Source: Terfezia claveryi (taxonomy: Eukaryota; Ascomycota; Pezizomycetes; Pezizales; Pezizaceae). Taken from it: 64,000 nt of DNA. A program made the position numbers and the translations under genes. Positions 51,960 through 62,010 of this stretch are shown here, piece by piece (positions within the stretch are counted from its first letter, which is position 1; each line of letters opens with the position of its first letter). Below the pieces are notes generated by a model, which saw only the letters and a list, made by a program, of their open reading frames with translations, had not been told where the DNA came from and made no database searches. The stretch spans positions 62,001 through 126,000 of the forward strand of contig WHUX01000132.1 in the NCBI GenBank assembly GCA_015179025.1, written 5' to 3'.

Positions 51960-52290
51960 CTAGGCTGTTTTGCTCACTCGATTCAAGGCTGATTTGCTCG
52001 CTCATTTGCTCGCTCGATTCAAGGCTGATTTGCTTGCTTGATTCGAGACTGATTTGCTCACTTGATTCTAGGCTGATTTGCTTGCTCGATTCATCACTCA
52101 TTTGCCTGCTCAATTCTAGGCAATTTTGCTCGCTCGATTCTAGGCAGATTTGCTCGCTCAATTCTAGGCTAATTTGCTCGCTAATATCCGGCCTCGATTT
52201 AAGGCTGATTTGATAGCTCGATTCTAGGCTGATTTGCTCGCTAATATCCAGGCTGATTCAAAGTTGATTTGCTTGCTCACTCATTTGCTT
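51960..52290. repeat. Degenerate ~24-bp minisatellite, about 12 copies
   Basis: Units resembling GATTCTAGGCTGATTTGCTC repeat across about 330 bp. The period is mostly a multiple of three, so both strands stay open for long stretches: plus frame with an ICSLDSRL-like unit, minus frame with a SSEQISLE-like unit. Repeat periodicity explains the open frames, and there is no start context or splice support, so it is annotated as DNA repeat rather than gene. Confidence 0.8.
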
Positions 52291-52961
52291 ATACAGAAGT
52301 GGTTTGGACAGTTGTTTCAGAGCTTATTTGGATTGTCACAACAAGGCTTATTCGGACACGGACGGTATATTGGGGTTCCGCGATACTTGTGTATTTAGCT
52401 AGTTTTAGATTATAGTAGAATCAAATAACAAGTTTGGAAAATGCATAAAATACAAGTACTGGAGTAAAACGAGGGCGCTGTTCATTGTGACTGTAGGAAG
52501 GGAAAAGCGAGTATGGTAGCCATTGCCACCATGGAGAGGCGCAATTCGACCTTGAGAAGATCATATTTAATGAGCTTGCAATAACAACGCTGAGTATTGT
52601 GATAAAGTGTGCGGAACGGATTAGTAAAGAGCCTGAAGGTGACATTGAGAATAGGTCAGCGATTCAATTGAGGCCTCTAGGTGCATAGAGGTTAGCGTAA
52701 TGAGAAAAGAGAAAGGAGGAGCTATCAGGTTCTATAAGGCAACAATCGAATTTTAATAGTTGGAGTGGTATCACGGACCATGTGACGGGCATATCACAGG
52801 TATTGTCATAGGCTATTACCTGCGTCGTAGGTGACAACATGTTAGTATTGCTCTTCACACAACGTCTTGTATTCTACAGTAGCTCTCAATACAAGTTGCC
52901 TTATGTCTACGCTATTGTCCACATCTTTGTCTTCTATGTCTACGTTACTATTAAAGGCTCA

Positions 52962-53058
52962 AGCCTGATCAATCAACGCCGATATAGCAACTTGAAACTA
53001 TACCACACTAAGCCTGATCAACCACACCGATATAGCAACTTGAAACTATACCATGCTA
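52962..53058. repeat. ~48-bp direct repeat, two copies
   Basis: A block beginning AGCCTGATCAA and ending ACTATACCA(C/T) occurs at 52962 and again at 53011 with a few mismatches and a 1-2 base length difference. It is non-coding. Confidence 0.8.
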
Positions 53059-53719
53059 GTGTGGTATACTGTAGTTTGGCCAATGTCACGTGCGCTTCCT
53101 AGAGTTACATTAATAGTCCACGCCACAGTCCATGCCATTACAAGTGGCTTGATATAGTCTTCACCCATTGTTTATCATCATCTTCCTCTTCCTTGGATAC
53201 AGCAGTAAAATCAATACTGATAGCTGAGCTATCGGAGTATGTTCACAGAAATGCCCAACTATGAACATATATGTCTGAGCCAAGGGCATTTCCTACTACA
53301 GTATAGGCTACAACTCGTAGGCGATGGGATTGCTGTTGGGGGAAACCCCATGGGAAGTACTACTTTTGGTGGCATCCCTTGGTCACAAAATTGATCCCCA
53401 TGGTTTCCCTGATTCCTTGAAGGAAGCAATAGCAGGCCATGCAACTTAACTTCGAATACCCAAGATATATATTCTTCTGCGGACCTTTCCTCCATCCCCT
53501 GTGTACTATCTACAAACTTCATTGAACTAGTTTCGTAGCTGGTATAAGAAAGAGCTTTCTGGAGACACACCATCCACTACTCCCATCCAGGTAGTTGGTA
53601 AGTAGTTATCCCGTGTATGGTGTATTTGACATGGTCGTCAGAACAAACTTTTTGTTCATGAAATATATCCGAAGCCTTAGTGAACAAGCATAATGAACCA
53701 AGATATTCGCGCTCACATG

Positions 53720-53989
53720 TGTTACGGCTGAGATTATACAGACCGGGCCGGTTCCACCCGACGGTGGGTGGCATCGCTTTCCTCTATATATGCCCACTTC
53801 TTGTATCTAGTTATTGCTCTCTAAGACTCGAGCGAAGTTTTGTATCGCTGGGTTACTTTGAATGAAGCTACTATTCTTCGCACATTGTGCACCCAGTTAG
53901 GCCCGAGCAAGTGATTATGCCTTCGCGCACTCTATATATATATCGATATTCCGACAGATATCACCGTGATCACTAGCTCGCCCCTAACA
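53720..53989 (+). mobile_element. Solo LTR with perfect 5-bp target-site duplication
   Basis: The 270-bp unit starts TGTTACGGC and ends CCCCTAACA, giving the TGTTA...TAACA ends of a retrotransposon LTR. It is flanked by ACATG at 53715-53719 and again at 53990-53994, a perfect 5-bp target duplication. A TATATA element lies at about 53785. No internal retrotransposon domain adjoins either side, so this is a solo LTR left by LTR-LTR recombination. A related LTR lies at 61202-61449. Orientation is assigned only from the TATA position. Confidence 0.88.
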
Positions 53990-54118
53990 ACATGGAGGGA
54001 TAGTGATCTTGTTAAGGTATCGGGTAAGGGGTAAGTTCAGTCTTGTATTTAAAGTATCAGTAAATTGTTGATTCTGTTTTTTATATCCATTAGATAGTAA
54101 TGATATGAAGATCTTACC

Positions 54119-54849
54119 TTCATATTCTGCGACTTTCAGGCACAAACGCTCGTAAACCCTTGGATCACTACCAAGTAGATTCATCATATGTTGTACTAAT
54201 TGAATTATCTGGGAAAGATCCACATTGCTAGTTGTGGCTTTCCTCTGCTTTCTGCAAGCAAAATAGAGGCATGATTTCAAATGGGATATTTTTCCCTAGT
54301 ATTATTTCTTTTCGTATGATGCCCCAGAATTCGAGAAACTGGTCCCAGCATTTCTGTACCCAAGCAACAAACTTGGGGAAGGAGTGATTGTATATTTTAT
54401 GTAGGAACTCATTCCTTAGGCATTTGAAGTCTTCTGTAGCCAAGATATCATTCTGTAGAGGGGAAACTCCTTGGTAACCCCACTGCAGCAAGGGTCCTTA
54501 GGGTTCTACGACTTCCAGGCTCCAAGACAGTCTTATGCTATATTTTTGAGAATTATCCAGAGTTCCTGGATATGTTTTTCCATATCCTCAGAGATATCCA
54601 CATTCCCAACAATGAACAGCTGGACTTCTCCTGCGGGACCAGGTCCTGGCACGAGTTCCATTGCCGTAGAATACACGTCGCCTTTAGCTTGAGACACACA
54701 TATAGAGGCAATCGCATCAAGAATGGCATTCAGCCAATTTTCATAGACCTCTGGGTCATGACGAGATAAGGTAGGGTTCTGTCTTCTGGGAATTGAGATG
54801 CAAGTGCAACCAAGGCATTGACATCTTCGAGGTGTATGGTCGTAGCCAT
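54119..54849 (-). pseudogene. Broken protein-coding gene, family unknown
   Basis: Consecutive minus-strand segments read as one protein but in different frames. It opens with an ATG at 54849 (MATTIHLEDVNALVALASQF) and shifts frame near 54770 to RHDPEVYENWLNAILDAIAS and onward to HIQELWIILKNIA at a stop. It resumes in another frame at about 54491 (DILATEDFKCLRNEFLHKI through FVAWVQKCW), then passes an acceptor-like TTGCTTGCAG near 54255 into TTSNVDLSQIIQLVQHM and KVAEYEG at a GTAAG donor near 54119. The stops between segments are not removed by any obvious intron, so I read it as a decayed gene, though one or two of the breaks may be introns. Further exons could lie left of 54119, where the solo LTR is inserted. 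I do not recognise the protein. Confidence 0.45.
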
Positions 54850-54900
54850 TAGACAAGCTGTTCCGAGGTTGAGGCTCACTGGGGTTACTGAGGGTTAGAC

Positions 54901-55015
54901 TGGTCGGAGGTTGAGAATTGGACAGGTCACTGGTCGGAGGTTGAGACTGGTCACTGGTCGGAGGTTGAGATTGGACGGAGGTTGAGACTGGTCGGAGGTT
55001 GAGAACTGGCCGGGG
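54901..55015. repeat. Minisatellite with GGTCGGAGGTTGAGA units
   Basis: Five copies of a CGGAGGTTGAGA core separated by ACTGGTC-type spacers of varying length. The array lies immediately upstream of the broken gene's ATG (minus strand), so it may have been in that gene's promoter. Confidence 0.85.
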
Positions 55016-55236
55016 TGAGTTATAAACTACTTAGGGTGGTCGGTCATTCATTAAGTTAATGTCAATGATCTTGGCCTCAACGCGTGCCAACCAGACTACC
55101 TCAACGCTGATTGGCCAGCGTCCTAATTGAACTTTTAATTTTTAAGGGGACTCTCTTAGCTGGCGCCAGAATTAACTTGGTGACTATGTACCTGAATCAT
55201 AAGGACTCTAATGAATAAATCAATCTATCAATCTTA

Positions 55237-57044
55237 GTATCACTTACTGCGTAACGATCGACAACCACGTGACGATCGACACGCCTGCCACATGCAGTAA
55301 CATTCTAATATCTCCATCAATATATCCAATATCAATGTAGTAAGAACAATGAATATAGGATAAAAACACTCGAAAAATTCAAATTTAACATCTCCAACCC
55401 GCTCCGATCTACCCTGAACCTTCTATAGCACCTAAACCCTTAATAGCCCGTATGACCACCCCTCTAGCATAACCACCCACCCCACACCCCCCACGCCGCC
55501 CACAACAGCCACTCTAGCAGCCATAGGTTCTCCAGAGGTCTACTCTGTAAGCCATATTAGTATAGACTCAAGCTGCTCACTGTATATAGAACTAGACGCA
55601 TATTCTCTATATAACCTATATAACTTTTGCAAGCTAGCCTCCTCGGTATCGAATTTCAGCTTTTTTGAGCGATTCAATCAAGCTATATTTATGGTACTGC
55701 AATCTTAATATCTTAGGGTGTCCTTCTATGCAGTTTCTTAAGCCCGTATGTTCCGTAGCCCCTGTATTATGCAAATCTTTGACCAAGCTCCATATATCTC
55801 GGTATGCAATCTACTCGGCCTCAAGGGTTATAGCAATCATAATACTAAGCCGCTCGCATTAAATACAGGCTTAGTCGAGACTTTTAAAGGCCCTTGATCT
55901 GCTTCTATGACTGGGGCTTCACCTTTATGCCATTGTTAAGTATTTTGAGGGTTTGGGTACATTTTACAACCTCCACCAGATAGCTTAATATTTTAGAGAA
56001 ACTTGTGATCTGTGTGGGATTGCTTGTGAATAGGAGGACGCAGGAGTATTCACAACAACTTGAAGGAAGGCTAAGAGGTCTTGACCTAGTTGAGAGAAGT
56101 TAAGGGTAACTGAGATGCGTTGGGTGGAGGGGGGTCTGAGTACTACTATAGCCTGAAGTACCAGTACTACAGACTTGCACCAGCAGCGCAGCAGGGCCAG
56201 TACTGAATACAAGAATGTGGTGAAGGCGTCTACCTTGCGCTTTGGTGAATATGGCGCAATTGAAGCTCGAAATTGATAAGCTTCAATCCTAGAGCTGGTA
56301 TAATGTATACATACTCCTAAACCCTCAAAATACTTAACAATGGCACAGAGGTGAAGCCCCAGTTGTAGAAGCAGATCAAGGGCCTTCAAAAGTCTCAGCT
56401 AAGCCTGTATTGAATGCGAGCGGCTTAGTATTATGATTGCTACGACCCTTGAGGCCGAGTAGGTTGCATATCGAGATATATGGAGTTTAGGTCAGAGATT
56501 TGCATGATGCAAAGGCTATGGAATATGCTGGACTTAAAATCCTGCATAGAGGGGCACCCTAAGATATTAAGATTGCAGTGCCGCAAATATAGCTTGATTG
56601 AGTCGCCCAAAATAGCTGAAATCCGATACCGAGGAGTCTAGCTTGCAAACGTTCTATAGAGTAATACAGTTTACAGTGCGTGTAGTTCTATATACAGTGA
56701 GCAGCTTGAGTCTATACTAATATGGCTTACAGAGTGGACCTCTGGGGAACCTATGGCTGCTAGTAGTGGTTGTTGTGGGCAGCATGGGGGGGTGGGGTGG
56801 GTGGTTATGCTAGAGGGGTGGTCATAGGGGGTATTAAGGGTTTAGGTGCTATAGAAGGTTCAGGGTAGATCGGAGCGGGTTGGAGATGTTAAATTGGGTT
56901 TTTCGAGTGTTTTTAGCCTATATTCATTGTTCTTACTGCATTGATATTGCATATATTGATGGATAAATTGCAATGTTACTGCATGTGGAAGGGGAGCCGT
57001 GTCAATCGTCACGTGGTTGTCGATCGTTACGCAATAAGTGATAC
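55237..57044. mobile_element. 1.8 kb near-palindromic element with ~740-bp terminal inverted repeats
   Basis: The left arm (55237 to about 55990) and right arm (about 56275 to 57044) are reverse complements at high identity, leaving a central unique part of under 300 bp. Both ends read GTATCACTTA(C/T)TGCGTAACG and are flanked by TA (55235-55236 and 57045-57046), the target preference of Tc1/mariner-pogo transposons. The terminal sequence continues through ACGATCGACAACCACGTGAC. Visible differences include C/T changes such as ACTGCG versus ATTGCG, the kind repeat-induced point mutation makes. No transposase is encoded; a 134-codon minus frame across the centre (55985-56389) is not recognisable. 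It is best described as a foldback-like or long-TIR non-autonomous element; superfamily assignment is inference. Confidence 0.82.
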
Positions 57045-57107
57045 TAGCTGGCGCTCCCAAATAATGATGCAACAAAAAGAGTTTTGGCACGAGTCCTAAT
57101 TTAAATT

Positions 57108-58724
57108 ACTTCGAACGTGGACCAGAGCCTCAGGGCGATCCACCGACCATGCATCGTCCGCGGAAATTAGGAGTCAAATCCCAGGGCCATGGCTTCCCAG
57201 ATTCTTCGCGATTCAAAACGATACCTAATTGCCACCGCCTTTGCCACCAGCCATACATATATATATATAATTGAATAAGGTGGTAGAGTGCAGTGAACGT
57301 GGGGTTTGTTGCCATTGGTCGGACCCAGGATCATCGATCTCAGGGTAACAGACCCTAACCTCAATGCTCATTACTTTGTGATAAGTTCAACGTGCTAAAT
57401 TGACTCTGAATAGGGGGACCTGCAATCATATACGAATATGAATCTCCCCCTTGCAAAAGAGCACAAACGGGGGCTCCATCTGCAAATCCCTTTCCCATGA
57501 GCCGCCTACCACCCTAACCCCCAGTTGAATTCGCTACAAACCTCACCCTTCTCCGTACTAACCCTCGACGGAGACGAGTACTCTTCCATTGCCCTCCTGG
57601 TAGGAACCTCCCTGGCACATTTAAAATCCTCCCGGGCGAAAGCGGGAAAGGGTATGAAGTCGAATTTTGCGGAGTTACCTCTGCAAGCTTGAATGAGCCC
57701 GTGGTGAGGATAATCCCGTTTAATACAGAAAGTTTGACTTGCCTATAAAAATTTGATGTTAAGGCCCAGATCTGGCATACAAACACTCTAGCTATTCATT
57801 TGAAATTCTTCACTACTTAGTCTTCTTGGAGGAGAGGAGGAAAAAACAACCACCCCACCCAAAAAAAAAAAGAAAAGCCTAAAAGCTCTTCAAAGGAGAC
57901 TCGAACCCGGGTCTAAAAAAAAAGACATAGCCAAGTATGTTTACTAGTTGCTAGTTGACTATTCTTAGTAGAATTAGCTACTTGGCTCAGAAGTTCAAAA
58001 AATTGCTATATAAAGCAGACAGATGGCATTAAGGTTCGTTGACTCAGCATGAGGTTAGTCAAGAGGAGTTCAAAGTTTTACTTCATACATAACTAAATGT
58101 CCGCGACTAATTTCATCTTTTGTCTTCTATACATATCTACTCTAGACTAATTGAGTATAAGTATGTCGTCATATGCCGTTATTCTACATATTCAGCGAAT
58201 CGGATACATCCCTTGTGACGCATAGCGTGTGTAGTTATTTTATATGTATTAGATATCGATAAAATTGTATGTAGAGCTGTAGAGCGGCTTATCGCCTGTG
58301 AGCTGTGGGTTTGAGGGGTAACGTGGCCGTACCGAATCCTCTCAGGCTCCCTGATCGCCTCTCCGCAGCTGAAATCAGCTTCAGATAATTGACTAAACCG
58401 AACGACTGTTGAAGGCTACAAATACCCAACGCATCACCCGGTTATTTACGTCTCTAGCCGTTTTTATGTGAGTATTTGTTTGCTTACTTGCCTCAAGTGG
58501 AAATTCATTAGCTTACCAGCGATGTCTGTCAAGTTAGCTCGTTCTGAAACTCATCGTTAGAGCAAGGGTCCGTGGGGAATCCCAATGAGGTAGTTGTGAG
58601 TAGAGTAAACACCAAATGCGGAAGAAGGTACTGCCGTAAATGTACTAGCTTACAATTTTGAATACCTGTTTGTATATGAATGTTGAATTCCATTTCTCTA
58701 AATATACACATTTGAATTAGGGTT
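57108..58724. repeat. Dispersed repeat, copy A' (inverted, interrupted by ~980 bp)
   Basis: 57108-57270 and 58253-58724 together match the reverse complement of 49703-50402. The match is split exactly at the TA microsatellite by about 980 bp (57271-58252) absent from the other copy. Copy A' also lacks about 55 bp that copy A carries near 50297-50350. The interrupting DNA has no recognised gene; a GGTTCGAGTC box-B-like sequence on its minus strand near 57900 is the only tRNA-like feature. The repeat begins about 60 bp after the palindromic element ends. Confidence 0.8.
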
Positions 58725-58855
58725 AGGTAACCTCTATCACAGGCTTCTGGAAGCGACCGAGCGAGTTCAGGTGATATAGGTGAGAGCATTGTCAGACCTC
58801 CCAAAAGTGCACGCATAACTAACCTATCTCACAGGGTTCATCAGCACTTTCCAAG

Positions 58856-58985
58856 GCTCCGATGTCGCTATTTCCACAGCTCCAATGTCTCCATTTCCAT
58901 AGCTCCAATGTCTCCATTTCCATAGCTCCAATGTCTCCATTTCCATGGCTCCGATGTCTCTATCCACGGCTCCGATGTGTACTGT
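58856..58985. repeat. 23-bp minisatellite, about five copies
   Basis: Units beginning AGCTCCAATGTCTCCATTTC recur at 58878, 58901 and 58924, with diverged copies on both sides. The 23-bp period is not a multiple of three, so the overlapping open frames are not a coding repeat. Confidence 0.88.
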
Positions 58986-59301
58986 GGTTGATGGGTCTAC
59001 GTTGGTGGGAGGCAATATGGGCAGCGGTTGCCCCGCAATATGCGGAGGTGGACGGAGGTTCTGGCGCTGCCTCCGATGGGATAGGCTTTTATGTATATAA
59101 ACATTTCACAATACTATTGACGTTTGCAATGCTTCTTTGCGGCATGCTTCATTGGGCATAATAGGCTTCTATTGGTAGGGGGGCTAAAGCTCCATCCATT
59201 CCGGACTGAACAACTAAGGCCAGGTTAGAGTACCAAGCCACCCACAAGGGTTGGGGTTGAATGCGCGCCTGGGCGTTTGGGAGACACCAGAGATACCAGG
59301 A

Positions 59302-59417
59302 GCCATATACTGAAGGGAGGTCATCCGGATGCCATATACAGAAGGGAGGTCATCCGGACACCCTATGCTGAAGGGAGGTCATCCGGATGCCATAAGCTGA
59401 AGGCAGGTTATCCGGAC
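59302..59417. repeat. 29-bp minisatellite, four copies
   Basis: GAAGGGAGGTCATCCGGA-type units recur at 59312, 59341, 59370 and 59399 (the last diverged). The array lies just left of the gag remnant, that is, downstream of it on the minus strand. Confidence 0.88.
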
Positions 59418-59574
59418 GCCATGAGCAGCCAGAGGTAGGATGACATGGCACAGGATGACATGGAATGCCAGAGGCACGGTAGGTAAGATTGGGGTGACCT
59501 CGGATGACAGTGGACGCCACTAGAGACATTGGCAGGACGGTGTTATCTGAACGCGCCCATACCGGTAGTGGCGT

Positions 59575-60459
59575 CCGGACGCCATATAAATCGTTCGTGA
59601 TGCGGCGTTCCCTCTCTTCCTGAGTTAGATGGGGCCTTCCTGCAGACAAATCCATGGGGTAGCCCCAATTGCTACAAGGGAGGGGTGTGCGGGTTTATTT
59701 TTGGGGGCGGGGGACTGTGATTGGATGCGAGTGGTTGCGGCGGGGAAGGTTGTCCGAGGGTTTGTGGTTTGGAAGGTCTTTTGATGGCCTCGGAGTGTGG
59801 CCATTTGTTGTTCCACCCGGCTGGCCAGCTCGATCAGTTTCTCCCAACCTGGAGAACTCCGCGATGTAGGTTGATAGTTCATGTTTTTCTGTTTAAGGTT
59901 CTGCAGGGCCTGGCTGGCGGTCTGGGTCCCCAAAGGCTCGATCTACGATTTCCATCAAGGCTGGGACATCCACCAGATCTATCCCGGTTGCTTTGATGAA
60001 TAGTACATTGCCTTGCCTTCCCATAAACATACGAGAGTTGGTGTTGAACGGTGGGGAACTTGGCAGAGTCCCCTGAGAGTTTGATTTGTACGGAGTTCTT
60101 CCATGCTCTTAGACTGCCCCATGCCCCGATCCCCGTTGAACTTGGGGGGGGGCTGGCAGATCTTGTGCCTTTGGGGGTTTCTGAGAGTCCGCTATGTCCA
60201 AGGCGCGAGTCAACCTTCGGATGGTGTTTCTGTCCTGAATTGCTTTTTCCTGGAGGAGAGTAATTACGGCTTCGGCGGACTTGATCTGTTGTTCGGCTTT
60301 CTGGAGGTCTTCGCCTTGTTGCTCACCAATGGCGTAGGTGGCTATGAATATGTCGATGACCATTCGGCGGTATTCTAGTAGTTGGGCTGGGTTGGAGGGG
60401 ATTGGAGTCTCCCTCCAGGCCTGGAATCTGTCAACGGGTAAAATAGCTGATTCGGGCAT
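59575..60459 (-). pseudogene. Frameshifted Ty3/gypsy-type retrotransposon gag remnant
   Basis: The minus strand preserves gag-like blocks in order but in different frames. An N-terminal ORF starts MPESAILPVDRFQAWRET and contains a coiled coil (60459-60109). Next comes VQIKLSGDSAKFPTVQHQ (about 60085-60030), then DVPALMEIVDRAFGDPDR (about 59970), then WEKLIELASRVEQQM (about 59850), and finally MDLSAGRPHLTQEERERR (about 59655-59600), the block that normally precedes the CCHC knuckle. A zinc knuckle and all of pol are missing to the left. The blocks and their order are what I know of fungal Ty3/gypsy Gag proteins; the frame changes and stops show that it is dead. Confidence 0.75.
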
Positions 60460-60905
60460 CGTACCAGTTGGTCAAGATGATCCAACGTAGTGTAACGGGG
60501 CTCTATGGGCTGGTGACCAGGGGGTACGTTTTGGGGCACGGGAGTAAGGCAGGGGCTTGGAGGCAGCAGGGCTGCGAAAGTGGGGACAGACGGATGGGGA
60601 TAGACTGACGGGGGTATATTCGAGGGAGCAAGGCGAGGCGCACTCGAGGGAACAAGGCTTGGGAGGAACCACGCGTTGTATTAAACAATGGAGATCCAAT
60701 GAGAGTGCGCGAAAGGCAAGCTATATATACATATAGTCCAAAGAGCCAAGGCTGACATGGAATAAGGTTCCCTATCTCGGGAACCTTCGACGTCGTGCCG
60801 GAACTGGCACGACTCTCAAAACAGGGACTAAGGCAAAGCTAGAACGCAATGACAACAACAATAATGAGAGTCGGACAGGATCTCAAAAAGGACGAGGAGA
60901 TACGG

Positions 60906-61198
60906 TTGTGACAACTAGCAGGTTTAGTGCCAACTATTGCTGTGGTGTGAGATCCTGCTGGAAAGATCGAGACTAAAAAAGGACTACCTGTGTAATTTCC
61001 CAAAAAGGCAACCCTCCAATGATACTGAAAGAGGAAGTCAAAATTTCTAAATACCCAAAGCGTGCTACGGTGGGAGACTTTCCCGCAATTTAGCACTAAA
61101 CCTGCTAGCGTAGTCACTACCTCATATGATCTAGTGCTGACCAGATGATCTTGTGCCATATTTAATTGGCACTAAACCTGCTAGCGTAGTCACTACCT
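60906..61198. mobile_element. ~290-bp inverted-repeat (MITE-like) unit
   Basis: CTAGCAGGTTTAGTGCC at about 60915-60931 is the reverse complement of GGCACTAAACCTGCTAG at about 61168-61184, with further imperfect matching outside. A 30-bp block containing the same motif also occurs as a direct repeat at 61093-61122 and 61169-61198. It has no coding capacity and abuts the LTR that starts at 61202. It could instead be part of a retrotransposon's untranslated leader. Confidence 0.5.
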
Positions 61199-61201
61199 AA
61201 G

Positions 61202-61449
61202 TGTTACGGCGCAGGGCTAACGGGCGTAGGAACGTCAAATTGGCAGTTGGCAGGCCTGACGAACCCCATATATACACCCACATCCTATATCTAGTTGTTG
61301 GCTCTTCGAGCAATGTTCTAAGTTCAACACCGCACCCGTACGTGCAGTCAGTTAGGCCCGAGTTTGGTGACCGTGATATCGCTCGCTCCAATTCTCCCAA
61401 TTCTCCCTGTTCCGACAATAATGCCATGGTCACCGGCTCGTCCCTAACA
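61202..61449 (+). mobile_element. LTR related to the solo LTR at 53.7 kb, no target duplication
   Basis: The 248-bp unit starts TGTTACGGC and ends GTCCCTAACA. It shares ordered blocks with 53720-53989: the TATATA-CCCAC region, CTATATCTAGTT, CAGTTAGGCCCGAG, TTCCGACA and the terminus. The 5-bp flanks (CTAAG and TATAG) do not match, so it is either old, recombined or one end of a deleted element. Its TATA-based orientation is opposite to the neighbouring gag remnant, arguing that the two are unrelated. Confidence 0.72.
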
Positions 61450-62010
61450 TATAGATCACAATTCATTTCGTAGTCTCAAGAATATACTTCTGGACATTTT
61501 ATAAGCTTAATAATTATAGTTTCCATTGTATTACACGCAAATACGTAATCAGTCAAATTCAACAATATAGCGGCAGTACTAACTTCCCGCAACCTAATTT
61601 TATAAGCATCTGGGATAAAATAGGCATATCACACAAGTACCGTATATTGCACAACACGTGCTGGATCATGGTTGCACCCACTACAAATACTTAACCTCAA
61701 CACTTCCCCTTCCTTTGCTTCTGTCGAGACTACTTCCTTTGCTTCATATAAGTACACTTTACATCGTGGCTATCTATTATATCGGCTTCATCAGTACATA
61801 TACACATTCTTCTAGCTACATAGCACCCACTTCGACGACTCCATCTACGTATACCCTATTAACCTGCAATCACGATTACCACCCATATACGATATGTCGC
61901 TCTAGGCGTGTGCATACAAGTTCCACCGAAAGTCTCTCGAACTATTACTATCACATCCAAAGCCTTTCACATCCCCCCAACGTCTCACACATCGGCTGGA
62001 GAGTCTCAAA

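Larger units (their letters stand above)
49453..62010. other. Repeat-rich accessory interval
   Basis: 12.5 kb with no intact gene. It contains inverted dispersed repeats, a large palindromic element, two LTRs of one superfamily type, a gag remnant, a broken gene and at least six minisatellites, each listed separately. Between them, 50403-51340, 52300-52950, 53100-53700 and 61450-62010 show nothing supported beyond short chance frames. Confidence 0.7.

Noticed and set aside
55985..56389. 134-codon ORF at the centre of the palindromic element as a transposase
   Set aside because: No DDE/D or HTH motif, and part of the frame lies in the inverted-repeat arm, where composition alone keeps it open.
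57880..57990. tRNA-like sequence (GGTTCGAGTC on the minus strand)
   Set aside because: The T-arm does not pair and no matching acceptor stem or D-arm was found; at most a degraded box B.
61202..61449. LTR as the 5' LTR of the neighbouring gag remnant
   Set aside because: TATA-based orientation is opposite to gag, about 740 bp of unrelated sequence intervenes, and no primer-binding site is recognisable.
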